Shown piece by piece: positions 1 through 8,864 of a DNA stretch of 64,000 nucleotides (the first letter of the stretch is position 1; the number at the start of each line of letters is the position of its first letter). The stretch comes from Novosphingobium percolationis. GTDB lineage: Bacteria; Pseudomonadota; Alphaproteobacteria; Sphingomonadales; Sphingomonadaceae. The position numbers and the translations under genes were made by a program. The stretch covers positions 124,001-188,000 of the forward strand of contig NZ_JAILYM010000005.1 of NCBI RefSeq assembly GCF_020179425.1, written 5' to 3'. The notes under the pieces are model-generated. The model ran no database searches. It saw only the letters and a program-made list of their open reading frames with translations, and had not been told where the DNA came from.

Positions 1-254
1 TGGGTCGCGCCACCGTCATCGAAACCAACCGCATCGGACCGTTGCCGCAGGGCCCGCTGACCGCCAAGGTGCGCTCGCTCGCCAAGCCCGTGCCGGTGGA
101 ACTGGAAGGCCCCTTCGGCGAAGGCGCGACGACCACCTTGCGCTTCCTCCAGCCCGAATACGGCGTCGCGCCCGGGCAGGCCGCCGTGCTCTATGCGGGC
201 GAGCGCGTGGTCGGCGGTGGCTGGATCGATTCGACCGCGCCGTGGCAGCAATAG
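1..254 (+). CDS. mnmA: tRNA-specific 2-thiouridylase MnmA, C-terminal end (partial)
   Basis: Only the last ~84 codons are present; the gene enters from the left edge in frame 3 and ends at a TAG (252-254). The visible part is the C-terminal beta-barrel of MnmA: a segment starting with an RATV-like strand, then PLT-KVR, then the closing pattern [19 protein letters not shown] typical of the family. MnmA thiolates the wobble uridine (s2U34) of Lys, Glu and Gln tRNAs in the cytoplasm using ATP and persulfide sulfur. The catalytic cysteines and P-loop lie outside the window, so activity cannot be judged here. Confidence 0.85.
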   Translation, partial: GRATVIETNRIGPLPQGPLTAKVRSLAKPVPVELEGPFGEGATTTLRFLQPEYGVAPGQAAVLYAGERVVGGGWIDSTAPWQQ

Positions 255-255
255 G

Positions 256-648
256 CTACTTCCACGGCTCCAGCACGCAGCCCCATCCTTCGCGATAGGC
301 CGCGGTCTGCCTTGCCAGCAGGGGCACGCGCGCGGTCACGCTCTTGGCCGCCGCATCCTCCGACAGGGTGACAAGGCCCATGCCCGGCTCGAAATCCCGT
401 GTGCAATCGCCGATCGGCCGTCCCCCCACGAAGCGGCACGAACAGGCGACGCGCGCGCCATAGGCCGCGGCCGTGATGGCGGTACCGTGGACCGGCCTCC
501 AGAACAGCGCCAGCGGCGCGGCGATCAGCGCCACCACCAGCAGCGCTAGCCGCCAGCGCCAGCGGCGGGCAGGCGGCGGGGCATAAGGGCCGCCCGGCTG
601 GTCGGGTGCACCAATCGGCGCAGTTGTGGGTGAAGCGGTTTCGACCAT
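256..648 (-). CDS. hypothetical single-span membrane protein
   Basis: A 130-residue protein I do not recognise as a named family. It has a proline-rich cytoplasmic N-terminus, one hydrophobic segment at about residues 32-50 following an RRWRWR stretch, and a periplasmic remainder containing a CSC motif and two further cysteines (GDC, GWGC) that could pair. The stop is one base beyond the mnmA stop, so the two genes converge tail to tail. Its start is divergent from the serine hydrolase start with 38 bp between them, implying a shared short promoter region. Coding is supported by codon usage and tight packing; function is unknown. Confidence 0.55.
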   Translation of the reverse strand: MVETASPTTAPIGAPDQPGGPYAPPPARRWRWRLALLVVALIAAPLALFWRPVHGTAITAAAYGARVACSCRFVGGRPIGDCTRDFEPGMGLVTLSEDAAAKSVTARVPLLARQTAAYREGWGCVLEPWK

Positions 649-686
649 TGCCTTGGGCTTGCGGACGGGGAAGAAGGGCGGCGCTC

Positions 687-1811
687 ATGCCCCGCCTGCC
701 GCTCTCCCTTATCGCCCCGCTTGCGCTGGTGCCAGCCCTTGCCGCCTGCTCGGCTGCGGACAAAGGGCCGGCTCCGCTCGCGCCCGAGGCGCTGGCGGCC
801 GTGGCCGAGAACCCCGACGCCCCGCGCGAAAAGCTGGCGCGCGCGGTGGATGCGCTGTTTTCGGACGAGGCTGCGGGCGAAACGCGGGCGGTGATCGTGA
901 TGCACGAAGGCCGCATCGTCGCCGAACGCTATGCGCCCGGCTATCACGAGAACACCCGCTTCGTGTCGTGGTCGATGGCCAAGACCGTGACCGGCGTGAT
1001 GATCGGGATGCTCGTGTCCGACGGGCGGCTGCGCCTCAACGAATCCGCGCCCGTGCCGCAATGGCAGCGCCCCGGCGATCCGCGTGGCGAGATCACGCTC
1101 AAGCAGTTGCTCCAGATGCGTTCGGGCCTGCGCCATGTCGAAGCGGGCGATCCGCCTTACGAATCCGACGAAGTACGGATGCTGTTTCTCGACGGGCGCG
1201 ATGATATGGCGCGCTACGCCGAAGACCAGCCGCTGGCGCATGAACCGGGCTCCACCTTCCAGTATTCGACCGCGACCAGCGTGATTCTCGCCGATCTGGC
1301 CGCGCGCGTGCTGTCCCCGCAGCAGGACCCGGAAGGCCGCCGTCATGCGGTGGCGGACTATTTGCGCACCCGCCTGTTCGAGCCGGTGGGGCTGCGCTCG
1401 ATGCTGCCCGAATTCGATGCCGCGGGCACGCTCGTCGGCGGCAGCCTGATCCACGCAACCGCGCGGGACTGGGCGACGTTTGGCGAATTCCTGCGCAACA
1501 AGGGCGCGGTCAGGGGGGCGCAGATCATTCCGCGCCAGTGGATCGAGTTCATGGCGCGGCCTTCCCCGCGCGAGGCCGAATATGGCGCGCAGTTGTGGCT
1601 CAACCGCACGCCGACGCAGGGCAGGCCTTCGCTGTTCCCGACACGCGGCCCGCGCGACCTGTTCGCGGCGGAAGGCCACCTCGGGCAGTACGTGCTGGTC
1701 AGCCCCAGCCGCCGCCTGGTGGTGGTAAGGCTCGGAAAAACCGAAGATTCGAAGCTACGCCCGGTGGTCGACCGGCTCGCCGACGTGGTCGCGCTCTACG
1801 GCGCGCGCTGA
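687..1811 (+). CDS. serine hydrolase of the class C beta-lactamase / 6-aminohexanoate-dimer hydrolase type, lipoprotein
   Basis: A 374-residue protein. I start it at the ATG at 687, because that gives a lipoprotein signal (hydrophobic core followed by the lipobox LAAC, Cys21), rather than at an upstream ATG. The penicillin-recognising serine hydrolase fold is shown by S96-M-A-K99 in the sequence VSWSMAKTVTG, a Tyr-Ser pair in QYSTATS as second catalytic motif, and a GHLGQYV segment near the C-terminus. The SMAK plus YS arrangement resembles NylB-type esterase/amidases more than true beta-lactamases or DD-peptidases. Likely anchored in the envelope; the substrate cannot be told from sequence. 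Confidence 0.82.
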   Translation: MPRLPLSLIAPLALVPALAACSAADKGPAPLAPEALAAVAENPDAPREKLARAVDALFSDEAAGETRAVIVMHEGRIVAERYAPGYHENTRFVSWSMAKTVTGVMIGMLVSDGRLRLNESAPVPQWQRPGDPRGEITLKQLLQMRSGLRHVEAGDPPYESDEVRMLFLDGRDDMARYAEDQPLAHEPGSTFQYSTATSVILADLAARVLSPQQDPEGRRHAVADYLRTRLFEPVGLRSMLPEFDAAGTLVGGSLIHATARDWATFGEFLRNKGAVRGAQIIPRQWIEFMARPSPREAEYGAQLWLNRTPTQGRPSLFPTRGPRDLFAAEGHLGQYVLVSPSRRLVVVRLGKTEDSKLRPVVDRLADVVALYGAR

Positions 1812-1860
1812 ACGGCACCCAAAGCGACCTGAACGACACCTAGACCGGTCTGCAGGCCCC

Positions 1861-2841
1861 TCAGGCCACGCCGGGCGAGCCTTGCGCCAGCGTGGCCGGG
1901 CTTTCGCCGTTGGGACCGGGCGCGAGCAGGTCCTGCGCGCCCATCGGCTGTTCGTCGACCAGCCCTTCCGGATCGGGATGGATCAGCACCTCGACGCCGG
2001 GAAACTCGCGCATCAGCTTGTCCTCGATCTCGTCCATCACGCGGTGCGCCTCGGTCACGGTCATGCGGCCATCGACCCAGACGTGGAACTGCACGAAATC
2101 GCGGTTGCCGCTGGTGCGCGTGCGCAAGTCGTGCAGGCCCTTCAATTCCGGATGCTGCGCGACCACCGCGAGGAAGCGCTCGCGCATTTCGAGCGGCCAT
2201 TCGTGGTCCATCAGCTGCTCGATCGCCTGCTGCGAGGCGCCCCACGCGCCCCACGCCAGCCACAGCGCGATGGCGAAGGCGAAAGCCGCGTCGGCCCCGG
2301 GAATGCCGAAGGTCTTGTCGAGCAGCAGCGCGGCGATGACCGCAAGGTTGAGGAACAGGTCCGACTTGTAATGGACGTTGTCGGTGCTGATCGCGAGGCT
2401 GCCGGTCTGGCGAATGACGTGGCGCTGATACAGCAGCAGCGCCACCGTCGCCGCCATGGCAATGGCCGAGACGATCACGCCGCTTTCCGCTTCGGCCACA
2501 CGCTCCCCGGCGATGAACTGGTTGACCGCCCGGAACGCGAGGCCGATCGCCGAGATCGAGATCAGCACCACCTGGAACATCGCCGCCAGCGCCTCGGCCT
2601 TGCCATGTCCGAAGCGGTGGTTGTGATCGTCGGGCTGCGAGGCGACCCACACGCCGAGCAGCGTGGCGAGACTGGCGACGAGATCGAGGCCGGTATCGGC
2701 AAGGCTGCCCAGCATGGCCGACGAACCGGTCGAGACCACCGCCCAGACCTTCATCCCCGCCAGCAGCGCCGCGACCGTGATCGAGGCAAGCGCTGCCTTG
2801 CGGTTGAGGTCGCCGTGGGTGTCGCTGCGGGTCATGTCCAT
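1861..2841 (-). CDS. cation diffusion facilitator, FieF-like metal efflux transporter
   Basis: A 326-residue inner-membrane protein with about six transmembrane segments and a C-terminal cytoplasmic ferredoxin-like domain. The metal site is visible as D49-TGL-D53 in TM2 and an HYKSD motif in TM5 (around residue 158), the DD-HD pattern of FieF/YiiP zinc or iron exporters. The C-terminal domain has the DFVQFHVWVDG and VEVLIHPDPEG strands of the family. Three in-frame ATGs lie close together (2850, 2841, 2835); 2841 is chosen because an AAGGA sits 8 bases upstream. It starts 12 bases beyond the pdxH stop, so the two are probably cotranscribed. Metal preference is not decidable. Confidence 0.9.
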   Translation of the reverse strand: MDMTRSDTHGDLNRKAALASITVAALLAGMKVWAVVSTGSSAMLGSLADTGLDLVASLATLLGVWVASQPDDHNHRFGHGKAEALAAMFQVVLISISAIGLAFRAVNQFIAGERVAEAESGVIVSAIAMAATVALLLYQRHVIRQTGSLAISTDNVHYKSDLFLNLAVIAALLLDKTFGIPGADAAFAFAIALWLAWGAWGASQQAIEQLMDHEWPLEMRERFLAVVAQHPELKGLHDLRTRTSGNRDFVQFHVWVDGRMTVTEAHRVMDEIEDKLMREFPGVEVLIHPDPEGLVDEQPMGAQDLLAPGPNGESPATLAQGSPGVA

Positions 2842-2852
2842 GGGATGCATCC

Positions 2853-3461
2853 TTACGGGTAAAGCAGGCTCGACGTCCAGCCGCCCGCGCCGTCGGTGAC
2901 GAAGCGGCGACGTTCGTGCAGGCGGAAATCGCGGTCCTGCCAGAACTCGATGGCGGCAGGCGTCACGCGATAGCCCGACCAGTGCGCCGGGCGCGGCACG
3001 TCTCCATCGGGGTATTGCGCACGGATCGCCTCGACCCGGTCGAGATAGGCCTGCCGGTCGGGCAGAGGACGCGACTGGTCCGAGGCCGCCGAGCCAAGCC
3101 GCGATTCGGGATGCCGGCTGGCGAAATAGGCGTCGGCCTCTGCCGGGGTGACTTCGCGAATCGGGCCTTCGATGCGGATCTGGCGGCGCAGCGACTTCCA
3201 GTGGAACAGCAGCGCCACGTGCGGGTTGGCGGCCAGTTCCCCGCCCTTGCGGCTGTGGAAGTTGGTGTAGAACACGAAACCGTCCGGACCGTGCCCTTTC
3301 AGCAGCACCATGCGGACCGAGGGATGCCCATCGGGCGTGGCGGTAGCCAGCGCCATGGCGTTCGGATCGTTGGGCTCGCTCTGCCTGGCCTGGGCGAACC
3401 AGTCTTCGAAGATCGCGAAGGGATCGGCGTGCGGGATGGCGTCTGCGGCGGGTTCGGTCAC
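2853..3461 (-). CDS. pdxH: pyridoxamine 5'-phosphate oxidase
   Basis: A 202-residue FMN enzyme that oxidises pyridoxine or pyridoxamine 5'-phosphate to pyridoxal 5'-phosphate. Family signatures are seen in order: DPNAMALAT near the N-terminus, PSVRMVLLKG (FMN phosphate contact), FYTNFHSRKGGEL, the FHWKSLRRQIRIEG strand, and the C-terminal EFWQDRDFRLHERRRF motif that contacts PLP. Length is normal for the family. It reads away from the dnaJ-like gene across a 190 bp divergent gap and is followed almost without a gap by the cation efflux gene. Confidence 0.96.
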   Translation of the reverse strand: MTEPAADAIPHADPFAIFEDWFAQARQSEPNDPNAMALATATPDGHPSVRMVLLKGHGPDGFVFYTNFHSRKGGELAANPHVALLFHWKSLRRQIRIEGPIREVTPAEADAYFASRHPESRLGSAASDQSRPLPDRQAYLDRVEAIRAQYPDGDVPRPAHWSGYRVTPAAIEFWQDRDFRLHERRRFVTDGAGGWTSSLLYP

Positions 3462-3651
3462 GGTTGGGATATCCTGCGATTCTGGCGGCCTGAAAGCCTT
3501 GGGATGGCCAAGGCGTTCCCGCCATGACCTCGATCAATGGCAGGCTCTGCCCGTCTAGGCCACAAGGCCGCAGGTGCAAACCGCACGCCGTCGTGCGGGC
3601 AACCGCAGGGAAGCCTTGCGGGGTTCCCGCTGCAATCCTAGCTAGGTGCCC
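3462..3651. promoter_or_regulatory. divergent promoter region between pdxH and the dnaJ-like gene
   Basis: A 190 bp non-coding gap between divergently transcribed genes, so promoters for both must lie here. I cannot assign specific -35/-10 boxes or an operator with confidence. Confidence 0.5.
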
Positions 3652-4620
3652 ATGGCAGACCCTTATTCCATCCTTGGCGTGGCGCGCAGCGCAACCGAAA
3701 AGGACATCAAGTCCGCGTACCGCAAGCTCGCCAAGGAGCTTCACCCCGATCGCAACCAGGACAACCCCAAAGCGTCCGAACGCTTCGCCGAGGTGACGAA
3801 CGCCTATGACCTGCTGTCCGACAAGGACAAGCGCGCCCGGTTCGACCGCGGCGAGATCGATGCCGAGGGCAATCCCACCGCGCCGTTCGGCTTCGGCGGC
3901 GCAGGCGGCGGCGGCGGCGGCGGTTTCGGCGGACGCGGTTTCGGCCAGCAGGGCGGCTTCCGCCACGATGGCGGGTTCGAGGGCGCAGGCCCCGAAGGCA
4001 TCGACCTGGGCGACATCTTCGAAGGCCTGTTCGGCGGCGGGCGCGGTGGCAGTCCGGGCGGCGGCGGCGGCTTTGCCGGGGGGCGGCGCGGGCCAGCACC
4101 CAAGGGCGCGAACGTCACCTATCGCCTGCAAGTGCCATTCGTGGATGCCGCCACGCGCGCGCCGCAGCGAATCACGCTGTCGGGCGGCAAGACCATCGAC
4201 CTCAAGCTACCCGCGGGTGTCGAGGACGGCCAGCAGGTGCGGCTGGGCGGCAAGGGCGAACAGGGGCCGGGCGGCTTCGGCGATGCGATCATCACCATCG
4301 AGATCCAGCGCCACGCCTTCTTCGAGCGCGACGGTGACAACATCCGCATCGACCTGCCGATCACGCTCGACGAAGCGGTGAACGGCGCCAAGGTGCGCGT
4401 GCCCACGGTGGACGGCGCGGTGATGCTTACCGTGGCGCCGGGCAGTTCGAGCGGGAAGACGCTGCGCCTGAAAGGCAAGGGCTTCACCCGCAAGGACGGC
4501 GAGCGCGGCGACCAGCTCGTCACGCTGCAGATCGACATTCCCGCAGACGATACGGATCTGAAAGCCCGTCTCGCGGGTTGGACCGACACGCGCAATCCGC
4601 GCGGCAAACTGGGGATGTGA
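3652..4620 (+). CDS. DnaJ-like co-chaperone without zinc finger (CbpA type)
   Basis: A 322-residue protein with an N-terminal J domain (YSILGV, HPD at residues 31-33, DLLSD, RFDRGE), a long Gly-rich/Phe linker (about residues 80-145), and the two C-terminal substrate-binding beta domains (GKTIDLKLPAGVEDGQ and IDLPITLDEAVNGAKV). The four CxxCxGxG zinc repeats of DnaJ are absent, so it belongs with CbpA-type proteins. It stimulates the ATPase of DnaK. The ATG at 3652 is preferred over a GTG two codons upstream because MADPY fits the family start. The next gene begins just after its stop. Confidence 0.9.
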   Translation: MADPYSILGVARSATEKDIKSAYRKLAKELHPDRNQDNPKASERFAEVTNAYDLLSDKDKRARFDRGEIDAEGNPTAPFGFGGAGGGGGGGFGGRGFGQQGGFRHDGGFEGAGPEGIDLGDIFEGLFGGGRGGSPGGGGGFAGGRRGPAPKGANVTYRLQVPFVDAATRAPQRITLSGGKTIDLKLPAGVEDGQQVRLGGKGEQGPGGFGDAIITIEIQRHAFFERDGDNIRIDLPITLDEAVNGAKVRVPTVDGAVMLTVAPGSSSGKTLRLKGKGFTRKDGERGDQLVTLQIDIPADDTDLKARLAGWTDTRNPRGKLGM

Positions 4621-4638
4621 CTTTTGCGTGAGGCTCCC

Positions 4639-5727
4639 GTGATCGAACCGGGGGCCATCCCTCCACCCGAAGCGGCCGATGACCTTCCCCCCGGCGCGCA
4701 TCCGCTGGTCGACCTGCCTGACCGCTCGCCCGAGGCACGGCGCCGCGAGGCCTTGCAGTGGAAGCGCGGATTGGGTGAAGCGCGGCAGCGGCTGGGGCCG
4801 GGCAGCCGCGCGTTCGAGGTGGTCAAGCGCGTTTCGGCGGGCGTCATCAACGACGGGTTCATCCATGCCGGCAACTTCGCCTACATGGTGCTGATCTCGC
4901 TGTTTCCGTTCTTCATCACAGGCGCTGCGCTGTTTTCGCTGCTGGGCGAGGCGAGCCAGCGCGCCGCCGCGATCAACACCGTGCTGATCGCGCTGCCCCC
5001 GGTGGTCGCCAACGTGCTCGATCCGGTCGCCCGCAGCGTGGTCGATGCGCGCACCGGCGGGTTGTTGTGGATCGGCGGGCTGGTCGGCCTGTGGACCGTG
5101 GGTAGCCTGATGGAAACGGTCCGCGACATCCTGCGCCGCGCCTATGGCACGCGTTGGACCCACGCCTTCTGGCGCTACCGCCTGATGTCCACGGGCCTGA
5201 TCATCGCCTCGGTCGTGCTGATCCTGGTGTCGATCACTGCGCAAGTGCTGATCGGCGCCGCGCAGGAAGCGATCGCGGTGTGGCTGCCGCAGTTCGGCAG
5301 CATGGTGGACAGCCTCGCGCTGTCGCGCTTCGCCCCGGCGGTCGTTCTCTACGGCGCGCTGTGGCTGCTGTTCATCTCGCTGACGCCGGGGGCCTATCGC
5401 GGGCGGCTCTATCCCAAGTGGCCGGGTGCGCTGTTCGTGACGACATGGTGGCTGGCGGTGACGACCATGCTGCCCAAGCTGCTGCGCCACCTGTTCACCT
5501 ACGATCTCACCTACGGAAGCCTTGCGGGCGTGATGATCGCGCTTTTCTTTTTCTGGCTTGTCGGCTTAGGGATGGTGGTAGGTGCCGAACTCAATGCCGC
5601 TCTTGCCGAAACACCGGAAGAGCAGGATATGCTGGGCCAGGCCGATGACCGCTTGAGAGCTGCACGCGTGCTAGGGGACCGGGCGCATGCAGAAGATACT
5701 GAACAAGGAGCGCAAGAGAGCGCATGA
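4639..5727 (+). CDS. YihY/BrkB-family inner membrane protein
   Basis: A ~362-residue polytopic protein with an acidic cytoplasmic N-terminus (~75 residues) and six hydrophobic segments. Landmarks of the YihY/BrkB family are FIHAGNFAYMVLISLFPFFI at the first segment, LWIGGLVGLWTVGSLMETVRDILRRAYG, and the last pair TYGSLAGVMIALFFFW and GAELNAAL. Start choice: a GTG at 4639 has a GAGG 6 bases upstream; a TTG at 4624 is also in frame. Its stop overlaps the fabI start (ATGA). The family was once called ribonuclease BN; that activity is not supported, and the function is unknown, possibly transport. Confidence 0.85.
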   Translation: MIEPGAIPPPEAADDLPPGAHPLVDLPDRSPEARRREALQWKRGLGEARQRLGPGSRAFEVVKRVSAGVINDGFIHAGNFAYMVLISLFPFFITGAALFSLLGEASQRAAAINTVLIALPPVVANVLDPVARSVVDARTGGLLWIGGLVGLWTVGSLMETVRDILRRAYGTRWTHAFWRYRLMSTGLIIASVVLILVSITAQVLIGAAQEAIAVWLPQFGSMVDSLALSRFAPAVVLYGALWLLFISLTPGAYRGRLYPKWPGALFVTTWWLAVTTMLPKLLRHLFTYDLTYGSLAGVMIALFFFWLVGLGMVVGAELNAALAETPEEQDMLGQADDRLRAARVLGDRAHAEDTEQGAQESA

Positions 5728-6527
5728 CCGGATTGATGCAAGGGAAGCGCGGCCTGATCATGGGGCTCGCCAACGACAAGTCGCTGGCCTGGGGGATCGC
5801 CAAGCAACTGCACGAGCATGGCGCTGAACTCGCCTTCTCCTATCAGGGTGAAGCGCTGGAAAAGCGCGTACGCCCGCTGGCGGCAAGCCTGGGCAGCGAT
5901 TTCCTGATCGATTGCGACGTGTCCGACATGGCCGCGCTCGACTTGGCGTTCGATACGCTGAAGGCACGCTGGCCGACGATCGACTTCGTCGTCCACGCGA
6001 TCGGCTATTCGGACAAGAACCAGCTGCGCGGGCGCTTCTACGACACCACGCTCGACAACTTCCTGATGACGATGAACATCAGCGCTTATTCGCTGGTGGC
6101 CGTCACGCAGCGCGCGATGCCGATGATGAGCGCGGGCGGATCGATCCTGACGCTGACTTATTACGGCGCGGAAAAGGTCGTGCCGCACTACAACGTCATG
6201 GGCGTGGCCAAGGCGGCGCTGGAAACCAGCGTCAAATACCTCGCCAACGACTGCGGGCCGCAAGGTATTCGCGTCAACGCGATCTCGGCCGGACCGATCA
6301 AGACGCTGGCCGCCAGCGGCATCGGCGATTTCCGCTACATCCTGAAGTGGAACGAGCTGAACAGCCCGCTGCGCCGCAACGTGACCATCGAGGACGTCGG
6401 AGGCGCGGGTCTGTACTTCCTGTCGGACCTGTCCTCGGGCGTGACCGGCGAGGTCCACCATGTCGACGCGGGCTACCACACCGTCGGCATGAAGCAGGAA
6501 GACGCGCCCGACATCGCGCTGGGGTAA
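5724..6527 (+). CDS. fabI: enoyl-[acyl-carrier-protein] reductase (NADH)
   Basis: A 267-residue short-chain-type reductase catalysing the last step of each fatty acid elongation cycle and the usual target of triclosan. Seen in sequence: the FabI nucleotide-binding variant GLIMGLANDKSLAWGIA near the N-terminus, VVHAIGYSDK, the catalytic TYYGAEKVVPHYN-x-x-x-x-K region (Tyr and Lys of the YxxxxxxK motif), NAISAGPIKTLAASGI for the substrate loop, and VTGEVHHVDAGYH at the end. It overlaps the upstream BrkB gene by four bases, suggesting translational coupling, and is followed by a strong terminator. Confidence 0.97.
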   Translation: MTGLMQGKRGLIMGLANDKSLAWGIAKQLHEHGAELAFSYQGEALEKRVRPLAASLGSDFLIDCDVSDMAALDLAFDTLKARWPTIDFVVHAIGYSDKNQLRGRFYDTTLDNFLMTMNISAYSLVAVTQRAMPMMSAGGSILTLTYYGAEKVVPHYNVMGVAKAALETSVKYLANDCGPQGIRVNAISAGPIKTLAASGIGDFRYILKWNELNSPLRRNVTIEDVGGAGLYFLSDLSSGVTGEVHHVDAGYHTVGMKQEDAPDIALG

Positions 6528-6581
6528 TTCTGCGCAAGGGAGGCTGGCGCCAGGGCGCGGCCTCTCCCGCTGCCGCCAACA

Positions 6582-6611
6582 AAAAAGGCCGCCCCGAAAG
6601 GCGGCCTTTTT
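6582..6611 (+). terminator. rho-independent terminator after fabI, probably bidirectional
   Basis: Stem GGCCGCC (6587-6593) pairs with GGCGGCC (6600-6606) around a 6-base loop. It is preceded by an A run and followed by a T run, so it can work on both strands for fabI (+) and trcR (-). Confidence 0.85.
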
Positions 6612-6635
6612 CGTATCCGGCAAAGCCGACGGCGA

Positions 6636-7343
6636 TCAGCTGTCCGACAGGCCTTCGGCGCGGCGGGCTTCGAGCCAGGCCTGCGCTTCGGCTTCCTGCG
6701 CGGCTTCCGAGGCGGCGCGGGTCTGGGCCTGGCGCTCGGCGCGCAGTTCCTCGATCAGCGCGTCGCGGTCGGTGCCGAGGCGCAGGTCGGCAACGCCTTC
6801 GTCTTCCTCGATCCCGGCGCGCTTGGCGGCCTTGGCCACCAGCCCGTCAAGCTCGCGCTGCGAGCACAGGCCCAGCGTCACCGGGTCCTTCGGGTTGATG
6901 TTGCCGATGTTCCAGTGGCTGCGATCGCGGATCGCGGCAATGGTGTTGCGGGTGGTGCCGATCAGCTTGCCGATCTGCGCGTCCGAGATCTCGGGGTGGT
7001 TGCGCAGGATCCAGGCGATGCCGTCGGGCTTGTCCTGGCGCTTGGACACCGGGGTATAGCGCGGGCCCTTGGTGCGGCTGACCGACAGCGGCGCCTTCTG
7101 CATGCGCAGGCGGTAGTTCGGATTCGCCTGACCGCGATCGATCTCGGCCTGGGTCAGTTCGCCCGAGTGGACGGGATCGCGTCCGGTGTACTTCTGGCCG
7201 GCCAGATCATCGGCCATGGCCTGCACTTCAAGGATGTGCAGGCCGCAGAATTCCGCGATCTGTTCGAAGGTCAGCGCGGTATTGTCAACAAGCCAGGACG
7301 CCGTTGCGTGCGGCATCAGCGGATAGGTGGGCTGGGTGCTCAC
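6636..7343 (-). CDS. trcR: DUF1013 protein, cell-cycle transcriptional regulator TrcR
   Basis: A 235-residue protein with the features of the alphaproteobacterial DUF1013 family: an N-terminal PLMPHATASWLVDNTALTFEQIAEFCGLH block (helix-turn-helix like), then KPDGIAWILRNHPEISDAQIGKLIGTT-type second DNA-binding segment (roughly residues 100-135), HWNIGNINPKDPVTLGLCSQ, and a charged C-terminal coiled coil. Members are annotated as TrcR, a cell-cycle regulator; that role comes from the family. The start is a GTG at 7343 with GGAGA 8 bases upstream. It is transcribed alone and ends against the fabI terminator. Confidence 0.85.
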   Translation of the reverse strand: MSTQPTYPLMPHATASWLVDNTALTFEQIAEFCGLHILEVQAMADDLAGQKYTGRDPVHSGELTQAEIDRGQANPNYRLRMQKAPLSVSRTKGPRYTPVSKRQDKPDGIAWILRNHPEISDAQIGKLIGTTRNTIAAIRDRSHWNIGNINPKDPVTLGLCSQRELDGLVAKAAKRAGIEEDEGVADLRLGTDRDALIEELRAERQAQTRAASEAAQEAEAQAWLEARRAEGLSDS

Positions 7344-7370
7344 GGGGCATTCTCCGGAAAGCAGAAACAA

Positions 7371-7398
7371 TAAGGGCCGCCCCTTGCGGAGCGGCCGT
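7371..7398 (-). terminator. terminator after the pyruvyl-transferase-like gene
   Basis: Inverted repeat GGCCGCCCC (7375-7383) with GGAGCGGCC (7388-7396), one mismatch, 4-base loop. On the minus strand it is followed by CTTATTGTTT. It lies between the 7485-8864 gene and trcR, which are on the same strand. Confidence 0.6.
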
Positions 7399-7484
7399 CA
7401 CCGCGACGATGTAGGCGAGCCGGGGCCCGACGGCAAGGCAAAAGCGGGGCAAAAGCAGGCCAAATGCAGGAACGCCGCCCCGGA

Positions 7485-8864
7485 TCAGTTGGCCTGCAGC
7501 GCCATCGTGACGGTTTCGGCTTCGTCTTCGGGAATGAGGTTGGCCCGCGACAGATCGAGAATCGCGGGAAGGCGCGTCGCGATCTGCGCCCGCGCTTCGT
7601 CCGTCGCCGCCAGGCCCCGGCGCACGCGATCGACGAGGGCGGACGATGACAGGAACTCCTCGACGCTGATGCGGGTCTCCGCCGGGAGCCGGAAATGGTC
7701 GAGCAGCCCCGACAGCTTGGCGTCACTGCCAATGACCAGCGCGGGCGTACACGCGCCCAGCGTCGCGATCGCCAGATGCATTCGCGCCGTGACCACGAGA
7801 TCGAGCTGCCCGACGATCTCCTTGACCTCGGTAGGGTCGAGTTCGGCGGTGATATGGCCGACGTGCGACCTTGCCGCATCGGACAGCCCGGCCATGACAG
7901 GCTCCAGCACGAGCTGGTCCGAACACAGCGCGCGAAAATCGTGCGGCAGCAGCAGCACCGCCACGTCGCCATCGCGGACAAGCTGTTCGGCCAGTTGGCG
8001 GGTGCGCGGAATCAGGGAATCGCGCACCTCGGCAGGCGTCAGATCGGCGTTGAGCGGGCTGAGGTTGAGACCGACCACCTTGCGCCCCTGCTGGCGGTGC
8101 TGCGCCATCCAGGCCGCGGCGTTACGCGTCCGGACGGTCGGCGCAGGCTGCACCAGAAAGGCGAGATCGGCCACGAGGCGCGGCGCTTCGCCCATCAGTT
8201 CCGATAGGCGGTCGTGCGAAACGGGATCGCGCACGCACAGGCAATCGGCGCCATTGAGCGACCGGAAGACCTCGGCGAGGCCCGGATAGGCGTTGCGCGC
8301 AAGACTGAAGCCGGTCACCCGGGTCTTCACGCCCGCACGGCGCAGAAGATCGGCGGTCATCAGCAGGAAGGCCGAAAACACCGGGTCAAGAACCCCGTCG
8401 AGAACGTCTGCCCCGACGAGATAGACGTATTCCGGTCGCAGATGGAGCAGGCGCTCGACGGTGTCACCCAACGTGGCGCCGGGGGTGATCGTGCTCCAGT
8501 TGCGTGCGGCGGCGCGGGCCGCACCGCGCGGGCTGTTCGACATGATGGTCATGTCCGCCGATGCGCCATCGCGGAAATGATGATCCCGGATCGCGAGGAA
8601 CATGCCAAGATCGCCCAGCGAGGCGATGACTTCGCGCGGGTCGGGCGGCAGGATCAGCACGCGGCCTGGCACGGGTTGGTATCCCGCAGGATCGGCGAAC
8701 TCGGCCACGTCGTGCCAGGCATTGGCCATCCGGGCAAAGCGGATGTCCTGCGTACGGCGCTTCAGCCCGGAATGGACCCAGAGCGAACGGGCAAGAGGCC
8801 AGTGCCGAACGCTCGACAGCAAGCCGCGGTGCAACCAGCCCGCACCCGAAGAAGGGAGCGCAGC
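7485..8864 (-). CDS. polysaccharide pyruvyl transferase family protein
   Basis: About 459 residues. The C-terminal third has the family signature ARMHLAIATLGACTPALVIG (histidine near the active site), preceded by VGLNLSPLNAD and VLLLPHDF strands and the CVRDPVSHDRL segment of the GT-B-like fold. Family members (WcaK, CsaB) transfer pyruvate from PEP to cell-surface sugars; the acceptor here is unknown. The start is uncertain: ATG 8864 is chosen because sequence upstream becomes AT-rich and unconserved-looking, but the frame stays open to an ATG at 9005. No polysaccharide genes adjoin it, so it is a stand-alone gene set off by its own terminator. Confidence 0.75.
   Translation of the reverse strand, partial: AALPSSGAGWLHRGLLSSVRHWPLARSLWVHSGLKRRTQDIRFARMANAWHDVAEFADPAGYQPVPGRVLILPPDPREVIASLGDLGMFLAIRDHHFRDGASADMTIMSNSPRGAARAAARNWSTITPGATLGDTVERLLHLRPEYVYLVGADVLDGVLDPVFSAFLLMTADLLRRAGVKTRVTGFSLARNAYPGLAEVFRSLNGADCLCVRDPVSHDRLSELMGEAPRLVADLAFLVQPAPTVRTRNAAAWMAQHRQQGRKVVGLNLSPLNADLTPAEVRDSLIPRTRQLAEQLVRDGDVAVLLLPHDFRALCSDQLVLEPVMAGLSDAARSHVGHITAELDPTEVKEIVGQLDLVVTARMHLAIATLGACTPALVIGSDAKLSGLLDHFRLPAETRISVEEFLSSSALVDRVRRGLAATDEARAQIATRLPAILDLSRANLIPEDEAETVTMALQAN

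Noticed and set aside
2842..4131. N-terminal extension of the cation efflux gene by over 400 codons
   Set aside because: The frame is open only because it runs antisense or out of frame across pdxH and the dnaJ-like gene; the efflux protein is full length from 2841.
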